From the NCBI GenBank assembly GCA_022181065.1, contig BQMY01000089.1, positions 1-64,000 of the forward strand: DNA of 64,000 nucleotides, given 5' to 3'. Shown here one piece after another: positions 17,784 through 27,907 of the stretch. The stretch's first letter is position 1. Each line of letters starts with the position of its first letter. The notes below the pieces were generated by a model. That model was not told the DNA's origin. It worked only from the letters and a program-made list of their open reading frames with translations, and made no database searches. The position numbers and the translations under genes were made by a program. Origin of the DNA: Melioribacteraceae bacterium (GTDB lineage Bacteria > Bacteroidota > Ignavibacteria > Ignavibacteriales > Melioribacteraceae).

Positions 17784-20700
17784 ATGTCTATAGCAAAATT
17801 TTCAGTAAAAAATCCGGTTCTTGTCAACTTCCTGATGTTAGCCCTTTTTATATTGGGATTCGGCGCTCTCTTTTCCTTGCCGACCGAGCTTAACCCTCCT
17901 GTACCATTTAACTGGGTTATGATAACTGTTCCCTACCCCGGCGCGTCACCAACTGAGATAGAGAACCTGATAATCGATCCTCTCGAAGCGGAAATTGATG
18001 ATATCGAAGATATTGACAAAATTGAATCTACCGCGTTTGATGATTTCGGATTAGTAATCGTAAAATTTGAGGATATGTCGGAGACAGAATTCCGTGAGCA
18101 TTATGTCGATCTCAAAGCTGAGATCGATAAAGTGAACTTTCCCGACGAATCAGAAGATCCGATGATTGAGGATTTCGATAGTGAAGACTTTATCCCGATT
18201 ATCGCGGTTAACCTTTCGTTTAACATACCGGAGGATAATGCCCAGAAAATTGCCGAAGAGCTCGAGGATGACCTCGCCGATCTTAACGGAATACAAAAAA
18301 TTCAAACCTCGGGGATGGCAAAACGTGAAATATGGGTTGAGGTCAATCCGGCAAAAATGTATGCCTACAAGGTTACTTTCGATCAGATCATGGGCGCATT
18401 AAAGCAGAGAAACCTGAACGTACCGGGAGGCGATATAACTATCGGCAAAAAGGAATTTACTCTGCGTTCGGTGGGTGAATACAAGTCGATCGAAGAGATC
18501 AAAAATACGGTTTTAACAAGTACAATCGATGGTAATTTTGTAAAGCTCGGCGACGTGGCAAATGTACTGGATACCCGCGAAGAGATGAATATCCTATCAA
18601 GACTGGATGGTGAACAATCGATTACTTTCTCACTTTCAAAAAAATCGAGCTACAATTCGATCGAAGTAATTGATGAAGTAAAAGCACTTGTTGCGGATTA
18701 CGAAAATAGAGTTCCCGATGGTGTTTCATTCAGCTTTACATTTGATAACTCGATATACATCCTCCGTATTGTAGGAGTGCTGGAGAACAACGCTCTTACC
18801 GGCATGCTGCTCATATTCGCGATACTTTATCTGTTTCTCGGCGGATATAATTCCCTCCTCGCGGCGCTGGGAATACCAATCTCGTTTTTCATCACATTTA
18901 TCTTCATGTACCTTACAGATAACAGTATGAATGGTTCTACGCTCTTCGCGCTGGTAATGGTGCTCGGCATAATCGTGGATGACGCGATAATTGTAATCGA
19001 GAACTGTCACCGGTACAGGCTTTTGGGGTACAATTCGCATGATGCCGCTGTACTCGGTACAAACGAGGTGATTAAACCGATTCTCGCCTCGGTTGCTACG
19101 AATATTGTCGCGTTTCTGCCACTGATTTTACTTCCCGGCATCGTTGGTAAATTTATGCGTATTATCCCTATTGTATTTGCGCTCGCATTATTCGCGTCAC
19201 TGTTCGAAGCTTTTATACTGCTCCCCTCTCACTACGCCGACTGGACAAAAAAATCGGATGTATATAAGCGCGGTGAGAAGAAATTTTTCAAAGTCTTGCG
19301 GGGTCACTACATTAAAGCATTGATAAAATCCCTTAGATACAGATATGCTCTGCTGGGTGCCTTGCTGGTAATTTTCGTGATGTCAATGTACTCTATAACT
19401 TTGCTCGGAATTGATATGTTCGGTGAAGATGAGTTTGATCAGTTTTCGGTATTTGTTAAAATGCCCGAAGGTACATCCCTTGAGGAAACTGATCGGGTTA
19501 TGAAAAAATATGAGGAGAAAGCTAAACAACTACCCGAAGGTGGCGTAAAGCATATTGTCACAAATGTTGGTTTGCTCCAGTCAGACGACGAATGGTTAAC
19601 CAAAAATAATGTTGGTCAGCTTCTGCTGCAGCTTTATCCCGAGGAAGAACGAGAAATCACCACCGATTCCCTCGTATCTCACATGCGCAATATAAGTGCT
19701 GATATCGCTGGACCAACTTTCACAGACTTTAAGAAAATGTCAGGTGGTCCACCTGAAGACAAGCCTATATCTATCAAGGTTCAGGGCAAGTATTACGAGG
19801 ATATCAAAAAAGCCGCGCTGATACTTCAGGATTCAATACGAACTATAGCCGGAGCACTTGATATAACGGATAACTATCCTCCAGGAAAAGAAGAACTGCG
19901 TATTATCGTTAATGATGAAAAAGCGGCAATGTACGGTTTTAACCCTCAATATATTGCTTTTACCGTGCGCTATGCTTTTGACGGAGTTGAAGCTACCGAA
20001 TTCAGGGATGGTGATGAAGAGATTGATGTGATTCTCAAATATGAAGAGAAATACAGGTCATCACTTGATGATGTTCTCAACATGAAAGTAACAAACATGA
20101 TGGGTGGAACTGCTGCGTTGAGAGATATGGTTACTTTTGAAAAAACCCCCGGTAAAACTGAATTACGCAGATTTGATAAAACCAGAACCATTCTTGTGAG
20201 CGGTAATATCGACGAAAGCGTAACTACGCTTGACAGGGTAAACCTGAGAATGATGGAATTTTTTCCGGCTGTTCAGGCTCAGGTGCCCGGAATAGAACTT
20301 AGCACTGGTGGACAGTTTGAAGAGTTCAGCAATATTTTCGCGAATGTAGGTATTTTATTTACTGCATCGGTACTATTAATGTTTCTCATTCTTGGTACAC
20401 AGTTTAATTCCTACAGTCAACCATTACTGATACTCACAACTGTACCTTTCGCGCTGATTGGCGCGGTACTTGGGCTGATCATTTCAGGTAACCCGTTCGG
20501 AATTATATCAATGTACGGGTTTATTGCGCTCGCCGGAATTGTGGTAAACGACGCGATCGTTCTTATATCATTTATGAACAACCGAAGAGAGAAAGTAACA
20601 AATGTTACCCAGATTTGGCGAAGCATCGTTGAGGCAGGCAGCCTGCGGTTACGCCCTATTATTCTAACCTCCATGACAACAATTTTCGGATTGCTCCCAA

Positions 20701-20861
20701 TGGCATTCGGAATTGGCGGTATGTCAAAAATGTGGTCACCTCTCGCCAACGTTATTTTGTGGGGACTACTGGTTGCAACATTATTAACACTCTTTGTTAT
20801 TCCGGCATTTGCGGCAATCCTTGATGACCTGAGAGGCTTTAGAAAAAAAGCAAGACCTTAA
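17784..20861 (+). CDS. RND multidrug/solute efflux pump, AcrB-type
   Basis: Proton-driven inner-membrane transporter of 1025 residues with the duplicated RND topology: TM1 at about residues 12-30, a large periplasmic porter domain, the TM2-6 bundle including GIIVDDAIIVIENCHR with the proton-relay Asp pair, a second porter domain, then TM8-12 with the matching GIVVNDAIVLISFMNN. As in many HAE-1/HAE-2 pumps the second half has Asn-Asp in place of the first-half Asp pair. Substrates cannot be read from sequence. It is the last gene of the three-gene pump operon and is followed by a GC-rich hairpin. Confidence 0.93.
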   Translation: MSIAKFSVKNPVLVNFLMLALFILGFGALFSLPTELNPPVPFNWVMITVPYPGASPTEIENLIIDPLEAEIDDIEDIDKIESTAFDDFGLVIVKFEDMSETEFREHYVDLKAEIDKVNFPDESEDPMIEDFDSEDFIPIIAVNLSFNIPEDNAQKIAEELEDDLADLNGIQKIQTSGMAKREIWVEVNPAKMYAYKVTFDQIMGALKQRNLNVPGGDITIGKKEFTLRSVGEYKSIEEIKNTVLTSTIDGNFVKLGDVANVLDTREEMNILSRLDGEQSITFSLSKKSSYNSIEVIDEVKALVADYENRVPDGVSFSFTFDNSIYILRIVGVLENNALTGMLLIFAILYLFLGGYNSLLAALGIPISFFITFIFMYLTDNSMNGSTLFALVMVLGIIVDDAIIVIENCHRYRLLGYNSHDAAVLGTNEVIKPILASVATNIVAFLPLILLPGIVGKFMRIIPIVFALALFASLFEAFILLPSHYADWTKKSDVYKRGEKKFFKVLRGHYIKALIKSLRYRYALLGALLVIFVMSMYSITLLGIDMFGEDEFDQFSVFVKMPEGTSLEETDRVMKKYEEKAKQLPEGGVKHIVTNVGLLQSDDEWLTKNNVGQLLLQLYPEEEREITTDSLVSHMRNISADIAGPTFTDFKKMSGGPPEDKPISIKVQGKYYEDIKKAALILQDSIRTIAGALDITDNYPPGKEELRIIVNDEKAAMYGFNPQYIAFTVRYAFDGVEATEFRDGDEEIDVILKYEEKYRSSLDDVLNMKVTNMMGGTAALRDMVTFEKTPGKTELRRFDKTRTILVSGNIDESVTTLDRVNLRMMEFFPAVQAQVPGIELSTGGQFEEFSNIFANVGILFTASVLLMFLILGTQFNSYSQPLLILTTVPFALIGAVLGLIISGNPFGIISMYGFIALAGIVVNDAIVLISFMNNRREKVTNVTQIWRSIVEAGSLRLRPIILTSMTTIFGLLPMAFGIGGMSKMWSPLANVILWGLLVATLLTLFVIPAFAAILDDLRGFRKKARP

Positions 20862-20870
20862 TTAATTTAA

Positions 20871-20900
20871 CTGTCCCCGGGGACAACGGGGACAGTATTT
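20871..20900 (+). terminator. Hairpin terminator after the RND operon
   Basis: Arms CTGTCCCC and GGGGACAG (8 bp) surround a 9-nt GC-rich loop that could pair alternatively with the left arm, followed by TATTTATT. It lies 10 nt after the pump stop. The rest of the gap up to 21158 shows no other structure. Confidence 0.7.
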
Positions 20901-21158
20901 ATTCGAGGGATGTACGGGTACCTTACTCTATCGACTCGCATATGATCACACATGCGAACCTGATTGAATCTTTTTAGCCCAAACCGCACTAATTTTTATT
21001 TTGTTCCACATACACTTATTTTTACACAACAGCATAGAAATACCCCCTTTAAACCTGGAAATGTTTTAATTTGTCAAACAGTCAGATTTTTATCTTACAA
21101 GATTAATTTTTATTATTACCCAGCGGTTTGGCAACAAAAAAGTACTCAGTTTGTTTAA

Positions 21159-22712
21159 GTGTTAAATTACACCGGTAGAATATTGCGCTATATTATATTT
21201 TTTCTTTTAACATCAGTCCTTCTGATAAACGCCCAGGATACGACTAAAAGTCTGGCACATAAGGTTAACAAACCTGAAGTAAAATACCCTCTGGTAAAGC
21301 CTGCCGGAAGACCATATCCCCTTGTATCCGGTTTTGCGCTGATGAAACAGGCGAATTCGGGAGACCCTCTGGCGCAACACGAATTGGGAATAAGATACCT
21401 GCTCGGATTGGGTTTTTCAAAAGATACTACTTCCGCGATATTCTGGATAAATCAGGCCGCCGAAAAAAACCTTTCAACCGCTCAATTTAATATGGGGATT
21501 TTTTCTATCAAGGGAATCGGTTTAAAGTGGGACCCTTTTGAAGCATTCAAACAATTTGAACAAGCGGCAAGAAACGGTTTTCCCCAGGCACAACTGGCGT
21601 ATGGTTCCGATTTCATCCACGGATTAATAGTCAATAAAAATCTTGATTCCGCGTATATATGGATAAAAAAAGCAGCGGATGTTGATTTTGAACCTGCTCA
21701 AGAAATCCTTAACAGCATGCTGGAATCCGGCTATACACCCCCGACTGACATAGATGGTGAATATCAGGAGAAAGAATTGGTTCCTGAAAAAGCCGACGCC
21801 ATTAACCTTGACTGGAATATCGACTTTTTCGATTTTGAAAGTGACAGTACCGTTGATCTTACAAAAGATAAAGTTGAAAATCTGTTTAGCATGCCTTCTG
21901 ACGAATTGAAAAAGATACTCCAAATTGAAGCCGATTCATCACAATTAAAAGATACGTCTAATATTAAACTTGTGGAATATGCCGCTGAACGTGGCGGGCC
22001 GGAAGCTCTTGTCATGCAGGGTATCGCTCTTGAAAACGGATTCAATTACAAAAAAGATAATATCAAGGCTATCTTTAACTATTTTACAGCAATGAGAAAC
22101 GGTTCACAACGCGCCGGAATTCTGATTTACGAAATGTTGAAAGATGGCACCGTGTTAAAAGAGATTGAGAAAAGAGCTAACTCCGGAGATGTGGACGCAA
22201 AATATGTTTGGGCAGGAATCATCGCATTTGGTTACGATTTTTCTTTATTGCTCGATGACGCGTTAAATTTACTGGAAGAAGCCGCGGATAATGAACATAT
22301 CCCTTCACTGATAGAACTTGGAGTAATTTATTACAAGGGTGAAATAATAGAGCAGAATAAAGAAAAAGCCTACGAATACTGGCAACAAGCAGTATTGCTT
22401 GGAAGTAAAGAAGCCGCTGTTCGTCTGGCAATAACCAGAATTTTCAATAACGATTATAATTCTTCTACTCTTCCACAACTTGTAAAAACAATAAGTGACG
22501 CGCGTGAGGATGGAATAATTATAGCCGAGACTGCCCTCGGGTATTGTTATGAAAACGGAATTGGTATTGTCATTGATAAAGCTGAAGCAGCCCGCCTATA
22601 CTGGAATGCCGCCACAAAGGGAAATCAGGCAGGATATATTTCACTCAAAAGAATGTATGATGAGGTTCGACCGGAGAATTCACGCTACATTATCTATGAG
22701 CAGAGCTATTAG
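21159..22712 (+). CDS. Secreted Sel1-repeat (tetratricopeptide-like) protein
   Basis: 517 residues beginning with GTG and a hydrophobic signal sequence ending near LINAQ, then arrays of Sel1-like repeats, for example DPLAQHELGIRYLLGLGF and STAQFNMGIFSIKGIG, in an N-terminal block (about residues 65-180) and a C-terminal block (about 340-500). An acidic, low-similarity linker lies between. Sel1 proteins are periplasmic or membrane scaffold proteins; no catalytic domain is seen, so the partner is unknown. The GTG start has no convincing ribosome binding site. The stop overlaps the convergent phosphatase stop by 4 nt. Confidence 0.82.
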   Translation: MLNYTGRILRYIIFFLLTSVLLINAQDTTKSLAHKVNKPEVKYPLVKPAGRPYPLVSGFALMKQANSGDPLAQHELGIRYLLGLGFSKDTTSAIFWINQAAEKNLSTAQFNMGIFSIKGIGLKWDPFEAFKQFEQAARNGFPQAQLAYGSDFIHGLIVNKNLDSAYIWIKKAADVDFEPAQEILNSMLESGYTPPTDIDGEYQEKELVPEKADAINLDWNIDFFDFESDSTVDLTKDKVENLFSMPSDELKKILQIEADSSQLKDTSNIKLVEYAAERGGPEALVMQGIALENGFNYKKDNIKAIFNYFTAMRNGSQRAGILIYEMLKDGTVLKEIEKRANSGDVDAKYVWAGIIAFGYDFSLLLDDALNLLEEAADNEHIPSLIELGVIYYKGEIIEQNKEKAYEYWQQAVLLGSKEAAVRLAITRIFNNDYNSSTLPQLVKTISDAREDGIIIAETALGYCYENGIGIVIDKAEAARLYWNAATKGNQAGYISLKRMYDEVRPENSRYIIYEQSY

Positions 22713-23794
22713 TCGGCTTTGAAAACAAGGTAAGTAAGGTCATCCTGCCCTGTCATTCTGCCTCTGAATTCTTCAACCGCGGCATTAATTCTTTCTTTGA
22801 TAACTTCAACATCCTTATCCTTGCTGCCGGAAATAATATTCCTTATATATCCGTCACCAAACTGACGTTTGTAGTCATCCATTAATTCTGTAATACCATC
22901 TGTATAGAAAAACAAAATATCGCCTGTCTCCGGTTTGATGTTGATCTCTTCAACAGAATTTTCAAAAATCTTTCCATCATTCAACCCGATTCCGATACCC
23001 TTCGGTGTATGCTCGACAAACTTATCTTCAGCTGCTATATAGTGAAGTACCGGTGTATGTCCGGCGCGTATAATTGAGATAGAGCCACCCTTGTCAATAC
23101 AGGCAAGTAGAAGAGTTAGAAAATAACCTTTACTAAGTTTTTTAGAAAACATTCTGTTCAACTTGATTAGAATTTCTTTCGGATTTGAGGCACTCTCGGC
23201 GAGGAACTGCAAAATTGCCTGGAGTCGCACCATATATAAAGCAGCGGCTAACCCCTTACCGGATATATCACCAACAACAAGCAGGTGTTTATCATCCTTT
23301 ACATCCAGGATATCGTAGTAATCACCTCCCACTTCTTTTGCCGATTCGTAATAGGTCGCGACCTGATAACCGGGCAAATCAATTTTATCCTGTGGAAGTA
23401 ATCGTGATTGTATGGTGCGTGCTGTGTTGAGATCATCTTTAACAGTAAGTTTATCAGCAAGCTCAAACGCGAGCAATATATTCATTATCAAGAAGGAGAG
23501 CACAACATAACTGTTTATCGCCTGAACCAGCCCAACAATAAATATCACTATTGTAAAAATATAAATTAGTCTTCTGGCAGGAGATAATTTCAGAAGAAAA
23601 GCATTAAAAAGCGATCGAAGGAAAATTAAAGCCCGCGAAAATTTATTCTTGGTAACATCCGGTTTGGGGATATCGTGAGCGAAATATTCATAAACTTCCG
23701 AAGCATCCCGCTTTATTAGTCTCTCAATCTCCTGATATCCGAGGTCACTTGTATATAAATCAAAAATTCTCTTAAATGGATTCTCTTTAGCCAT
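22709..23794 (-). CDS. Membrane-anchored RsbU/SpoIIE-type PP2C serine phosphatase
   Basis: A regulatory phosphatase of 361 residues. A cytosolic N-terminal region is followed by two closely spaced hydrophobic segments (about residues 75-115) and a C-terminal PPM domain. Motifs include ARTIQSRLLPQ (linker helix typical of RsbU), GGDYYD and GDISGKGLAAALYM with the metal-binding Asp residues, and FFYTDGITELMD. Such enzymes dephosphorylate STAS-domain anti-anti-sigma proteins or related switches. No STAS or anti-sigma partner is adjacent. The promoter should lie in the 103-bp gap shared with the divergent sensor kinase. Confidence 0.9.
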   Translation of the reverse strand: MAKENPFKRIFDLYTSDLGYQEIERLIKRDASEVYEYFAHDIPKPDVTKNKFSRALIFLRSLFNAFLLKLSPARRLIYIFTIVIFIVGLVQAINSYVVLSFLIMNILLAFELADKLTVKDDLNTARTIQSRLLPQDKIDLPGYQVATYYESAKEVGGDYYDILDVKDDKHLLVVGDISGKGLAAALYMVRLQAILQFLAESASNPKEILIKLNRMFSKKLSKGYFLTLLLACIDKGGSISIIRAGHTPVLHYIAAEDKFVEHTPKGIGIGLNDGKIFENSVEEINIKPETGDILFFYTDGITELMDDYKRQFGDGYIRNIISGSKDKDVEVIKERINAAVEEFRGRMTGQDDLTYLVFKAD

Positions 23795-23897
23795 TGATAT
23801 TTTAGCGTTTATTATCCTATATTATTTCGGGAATAATATACAAAATTGGTAATTAGCGTTAAACAACGCAAAGTGCTTCAGTAAAAAATTACAGAAG

Positions 23898-26800
23898 ATG
23901 GCGAATTATATTTTTAGACGGCACATACTGCTCGTTTGTTTTGCATTTTTATTTATTCTTTCCGAAATAATGTCAGGGCAAAGTTTCAGAGTAAAAAAAT
24001 ACTCTTTTGAAGATGGTCTGCCTGATAACTATATCTTTGACTTAATACAGGATACCAACGGTGTAATGTGGTTTACATCCCGAGCGGGTATATTCTCGTA
24101 CGATGCAGTTGAATGGACTACCTTAAATATAGAGAATAAATCTGAACCCCCCGGTAAATATCTTGAACTTGACGACCTGGGCAATATTTGGGTTGCTCCC
24201 GAAAATACCAACGGACAAATTTATTTCTATGACTACAACAGCTGGCAGAAATTCCCTATACCCCAATTTGAGGAATTACTTCAGTGCAATTCATTCTCAA
24301 TAATTAACGAAGGTTTTAACCGTATTCTTTTAATTGGAACAAACGAGGGTCTTTTAGTACATCAAAATGGTGAATGGAAACTACTCACTACTGAAGACGC
24401 ACTTCCCAATAATTATATTTTCTCTACCAGCCGCTATAATGAAAACAATTTTATTGTGGCTACTATGGAAGGATTATCAACCTTCTCACCTGAAGTGGGA
24501 GTTACTCCTCTAACCAAATACGATCTACCCGGGAAAGCTGTTTTCGCCACTTTCAACGAACAACTGGAGGATGAGAGATTTGTATGGCTGCTTGGCAACA
24601 ATTGGACGGGTTACCTGCATGATGGGGAATTTCATGGATTAAACCGCAAGTTCGATTTCCCGGTTTTTAATACTCCACACGAATACTTCATTACATCAGA
24701 TAACCAAAACCGAATTTATGTCGGCAATCAGGTGGGAGCGTTCTGGATTGACCGGAACAATGGAGAACTGCACATACTTAGTGATGATCAGGGAACTATA
24801 AAAGAGGGTGCGACGAACGCTTTTGTTGATCGCGAAAAAAACGTATGGTTCAGCAGCAAAAGAGGTATCCTGAAAATTCGAAAATCGGTATTTGTTAATT
24901 ATTATAAATCCACAGGCTTACTTGAAAATGAGGTTTCAGCAATTGAAGGGTTCGGAAATAACCTCGTTCTCGGGCATAATAATGGTCTGAGTTTATTAAA
25001 TGATAATTCGGTTCGCAGCATAGAATTTGCTGATAGTAATCCCGGAATTTCGAACATTAACAGAGTGCTCGATTTTCAGTTATTTAATAACAGATTATAT
25101 TTTGCCGCTTCCACCAAAGGTGTAGGATATCTGGATAAAAACCTTAATCTCATTAAGATAAATAATATCATTGGCAATTCAGTAAACTCCCTGGCAGTTG
25201 ATAAAGATGGTGTTCTTTGGGGAGGTACCAACCGTGGATTGATCTATCTCAAGGGAGACAAGTTTGTTTTTGATAACCATTTCAAGAACCATTTTTCATC
25301 TCTTCAGTTTATCAGGAAACTGGTTTCAATGGAAGATGGACGACTTGGAATTTTCACAATCAACTCCGGTGTGATCTTCAAGGATGGGAAAAAACTCAAA
25401 AAGTATTTGTCTTCTGACTATCTCGCAAATTCAACATACGACGCGATCACTGTAAATGACACAATAGTGGTAGCAACGAGTGCCGGGCTCTATTATGTGG
25501 GCGAGGACAGTCTCTACAGATATAGCGGTTTCGGAAACATCACAAATTTTGCCGTTTATTTTATACAGAAGGGCAAAGACAATAATATTTGGTTTGGCTT
25601 GAGCAAAGGTGTATATCTTTATAATGGTAAAACTCTTCAGCACTTCGGAGAGGAAGATGGATTATCCGGTCCGGAAACCAATCGCTCTGCGTCCTTCATT
25701 GATTCGGAAGGTGATTTCTGGGTTGGAACAAATAAAGGACTTTCCAATTTTGTAACTGAATATGCCAGAGAACTGAACATAAAACCCAAAATTCAAATAA
25801 CCCGTATCGAGAATAACAGCGGACAAAGTTTTTCACCCCACGATGCAATTTCTCTGGAAAGTTCTGAAAATACCGTCTGGATTCACTACAGAGGCTTATC
25901 CTTTATAGATGAATCAGAAAATTCTTTTTCGCTATCACTGTTTAACATTGATGATAATGACTTTGAAGAAATCACTACAAAAGATGATGTGGCAAGGTTT
26001 TCAAATCTCGAGCCGGGAAATTATAAAATCTCCGTAAAAATGCAAAACTCAAAGGATATCTGGAGCGATCCGGTAACAACTTCCATAATCACCATAGATA
26101 AACCTTTCTATTCGCAGATTTGGTTCTACATTAGTGTACTCTTTTTTGTCGGGTTAATACTCTTCCTGATACTTGATACATATTCGAATAAAAAGTATTC
26201 GAAGGAACTGGAGCGCAAAGTGGCTGAACGAACCAAAGAGCTTGAAAAATCCGAAAAGAAATACAGACAATTAGTTGAAACCGCGATTGATGGAATTATC
26301 TCTACCGACAGAAATTTTTCAATTCTTACCTGGAACATTGCCGCTGAAAAAATATATGGCTTTAACGAAAATGAAGTTCTGGGCAAAAACTTTTTTGAGG
26401 TAACAAAAAGTCAACTGAAAGAAGAAAATTTCCGTAAGGCGACTATTGATTTTTTCACGAAAGGCACATGGAAAGGTGAACTTGTTCAGCAAAATAAATT
26501 TGATCAGCAGATGCATGTGCTTATAGCAGGTTCGGTTTATAAAGACCCGAATGGTGAAATAATTGGTATGGTAGGTGTTTGTAGAGATATAACGGAGCTA
26601 AAACAACTCGAAAAAAATAAAACAATGGCTGTACTCGAATCGCTTGAGAAAGAACGAAACAGAATATCGAGAGATTTGCACGATGATTTGGGACAGATTT
26701 TAAGCAGCGCAAAAATGAAGCTCGAAGTTTTTGAATACAAAGCCGGTTTAAGAGACGATTTCTTCAACGAAGCAATTGAACTTATCGGGCATGCGGGGAC

Positions 26801-27248
26801 TGAACTCAGGAATATTGTGCACGATCTTCACCCCGCCGAAATTGAAAGATACGGTTTGCTGGCTGCCGTTGACCTTCTTGTATTCCAGTTGCAGAAGCTT
26901 TCCGGCACTAATATATACATGCTCAAAAAAAATTATTCCGGTAAACTTCCTAAAAAATCGGAACTTATGGTTTACAGGATAATTCAGGAATCTCTCAATA
27001 ATGCCATCAAACACTCAAAAGCTGAGTATATTTCTGTCTCTATGGAAGAAAAAAATAATAAATTAGTGATTGCGATTAGTGACAAAGGTGTGGGATTCAT
27101 GCCGGAAAAACTTAAATTAAACAGGGAAGAAATTCACGGATACGGATTACTGAACATGTTCCAACGAGCTGATATGATTGGCGCGGAAATAAAAATAAAC
27201 TCTGAACCGGGAAAAGGTACAGATATCACACTCAATATCAGGATATAA
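23898..27248 (+). CDS. Two-component sensor kinase with periplasmic propeller repeats, Y_Y_Y and PAS domains
   Basis: 1116-residue inner-membrane sensor. A signal/anchor sequence is followed by a large periplasmic region of two-component-regulator propeller repeats (recurring WFTS, WVGTNKGL and similar units, about residues 30-640), a Y_Y_Y-like beta-sandwich (about 650-735), one transmembrane helix (about 739-760), a coiled coil, and a PAS domain (about 788-905). A NarL-type HisKA_3 segment ERNRISRDLHDDLGQ carries the phospho-accepting His near residue 928, and a HATPase domain ends the protein (ESLNNAIKHS, GVGF, GYGLLNM). The cognate regulator starts 2 nt after the stop. The layout resembles SusR/hybrid sensors of the FCB group but lacks a fused receiver. 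Confidence 0.92.
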   Translation: MANYIFRRHILLVCFAFLFILSEIMSGQSFRVKKYSFEDGLPDNYIFDLIQDTNGVMWFTSRAGIFSYDAVEWTTLNIENKSEPPGKYLELDDLGNIWVAPENTNGQIYFYDYNSWQKFPIPQFEELLQCNSFSIINEGFNRILLIGTNEGLLVHQNGEWKLLTTEDALPNNYIFSTSRYNENNFIVATMEGLSTFSPEVGVTPLTKYDLPGKAVFATFNEQLEDERFVWLLGNNWTGYLHDGEFHGLNRKFDFPVFNTPHEYFITSDNQNRIYVGNQVGAFWIDRNNGELHILSDDQGTIKEGATNAFVDREKNVWFSSKRGILKIRKSVFVNYYKSTGLLENEVSAIEGFGNNLVLGHNNGLSLLNDNSVRSIEFADSNPGISNINRVLDFQLFNNRLYFAASTKGVGYLDKNLNLIKINNIIGNSVNSLAVDKDGVLWGGTNRGLIYLKGDKFVFDNHFKNHFSSLQFIRKLVSMEDGRLGIFTINSGVIFKDGKKLKKYLSSDYLANSTYDAITVNDTIVVATSAGLYYVGEDSLYRYSGFGNITNFAVYFIQKGKDNNIWFGLSKGVYLYNGKTLQHFGEEDGLSGPETNRSASFIDSEGDFWVGTNKGLSNFVTEYARELNIKPKIQITRIENNSGQSFSPHDAISLESSENTVWIHYRGLSFIDESENSFSLSLFNIDDNDFEEITTKDDVARFSNLEPGNYKISVKMQNSKDIWSDPVTTSIITIDKPFYSQIWFYISVLFFVGLILFLILDTYSNKKYSKELERKVAERTKELEKSEKKYRQLVETAIDGIISTDRNFSILTWNIAAEKIYGFNENEVLGKNFFEVTKSQLKEENFRKATIDFFTKGTWKGELVQQNKFDQQMHVLIAGSVYKDPNGEIIGMVGVCRDITELKQLEKNKTMAVLESLEKERNRISRDLHDDLGQILSSAKMKLEVFEYKAGLRDDFFNEAIELIGHAGTELRNIVHDLHPAEIERYGLLAAVDLLVFQLQKLSGTNIYMLKKNYSGKLPKKSELMVYRIIQESLNNAIKHSKAEYISVSMEEKNNKLVIAISDKGVGFMPEKLKLNREEIHGYGLLNMFQRADMIGAEIKINSEPGKGTDITLNIRI

Positions 27249-27250
27249 TT

Positions 27251-27907
27251 ATGGAAAAAGTGACTATTCTTTTAGCCGATGATCACGCCGTGGTTAGAGA
27301 AGGATTGAAAGCGGCCCTTGAAATTGAAGATTATATTGAAGTTATAGGCGAAGCTGATGATGGTATTGACGCGATAGAATTTTGTGAAAGAACTATTCCA
27401 TCAATAATCATAATGGACATGAATATGCCCCGTATGGATGGGATCACCGCAACTCGCGAAATTAAAAGGCGGTTTCCGGAGGTGAAGATACTCCTTCTTA
27501 CCATGTACGACAATAAAGAGTTTGTGGTTGACGCGCTTGGTGCCGGAATTGACGCGTACTTATTGAAAATGGCGCGAATCGGTGAGGTGCATAAAGCTAT
27601 TTCCGCCCTTGCCGAGGGTGATAGCTACTTCGACCAGAAAATCACTCAGATGATGATCGATATGAAAAAACAGGGGCTGTTAACATTGGCTCCCGGAGAT
27701 GATCATGACGCTCATAATATTACTTCACGTGAAAAAGAAATAATTAAATTCCTCATTAGTGGCAAAACAACCGCTGAAATTGCGGAAACACTGGTTATTT
27801 CTCCCCATACGGTTAACAACCATCGCGGAAATTTGCTTAAAAAACTCGGGTTAAAAAATACCGCGGAGGTTGTTAAATGGGCGGTATTAAGAGGTATTGT
27901 TGATTAA
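27251..27907 (+). CDS. NarL/LuxR-family response regulator
   Basis: 218-residue DNA-binding regulator partnered with the upstream sensor (2-nt spacing). The receiver domain (about residues 1-120) has the acidic pair in LLADDHAVV, the phosphorylated Asp in IIMDMNMPRMDG near residue 56 and LLTMYDN with the switch Thr. The C-terminal LuxR helix-turn-helix is LTSREKEII-like (here ITSREKEIIKFLISG), followed by ETLVISPHTVNNH recognition-helix sequence. Its stop codon overlaps the stop of the convergent phosphatase gene at 27904. Confidence 0.94.
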   Translation: MEKVTILLADDHAVVREGLKAALEIEDYIEVIGEADDGIDAIEFCERTIPSIIIMDMNMPRMDGITATREIKRRFPEVKILLLTMYDNKEFVVDALGAGIDAYLLKMARIGEVHKAISALAEGDSYFDQKITQMMIDMKKQGLLTLAPGDDHDAHNITSREKEIIKFLISGKTTAEIAETLVISPHTVNNHRGNLLKKLGLKNTAEVVKWAVLRGIVD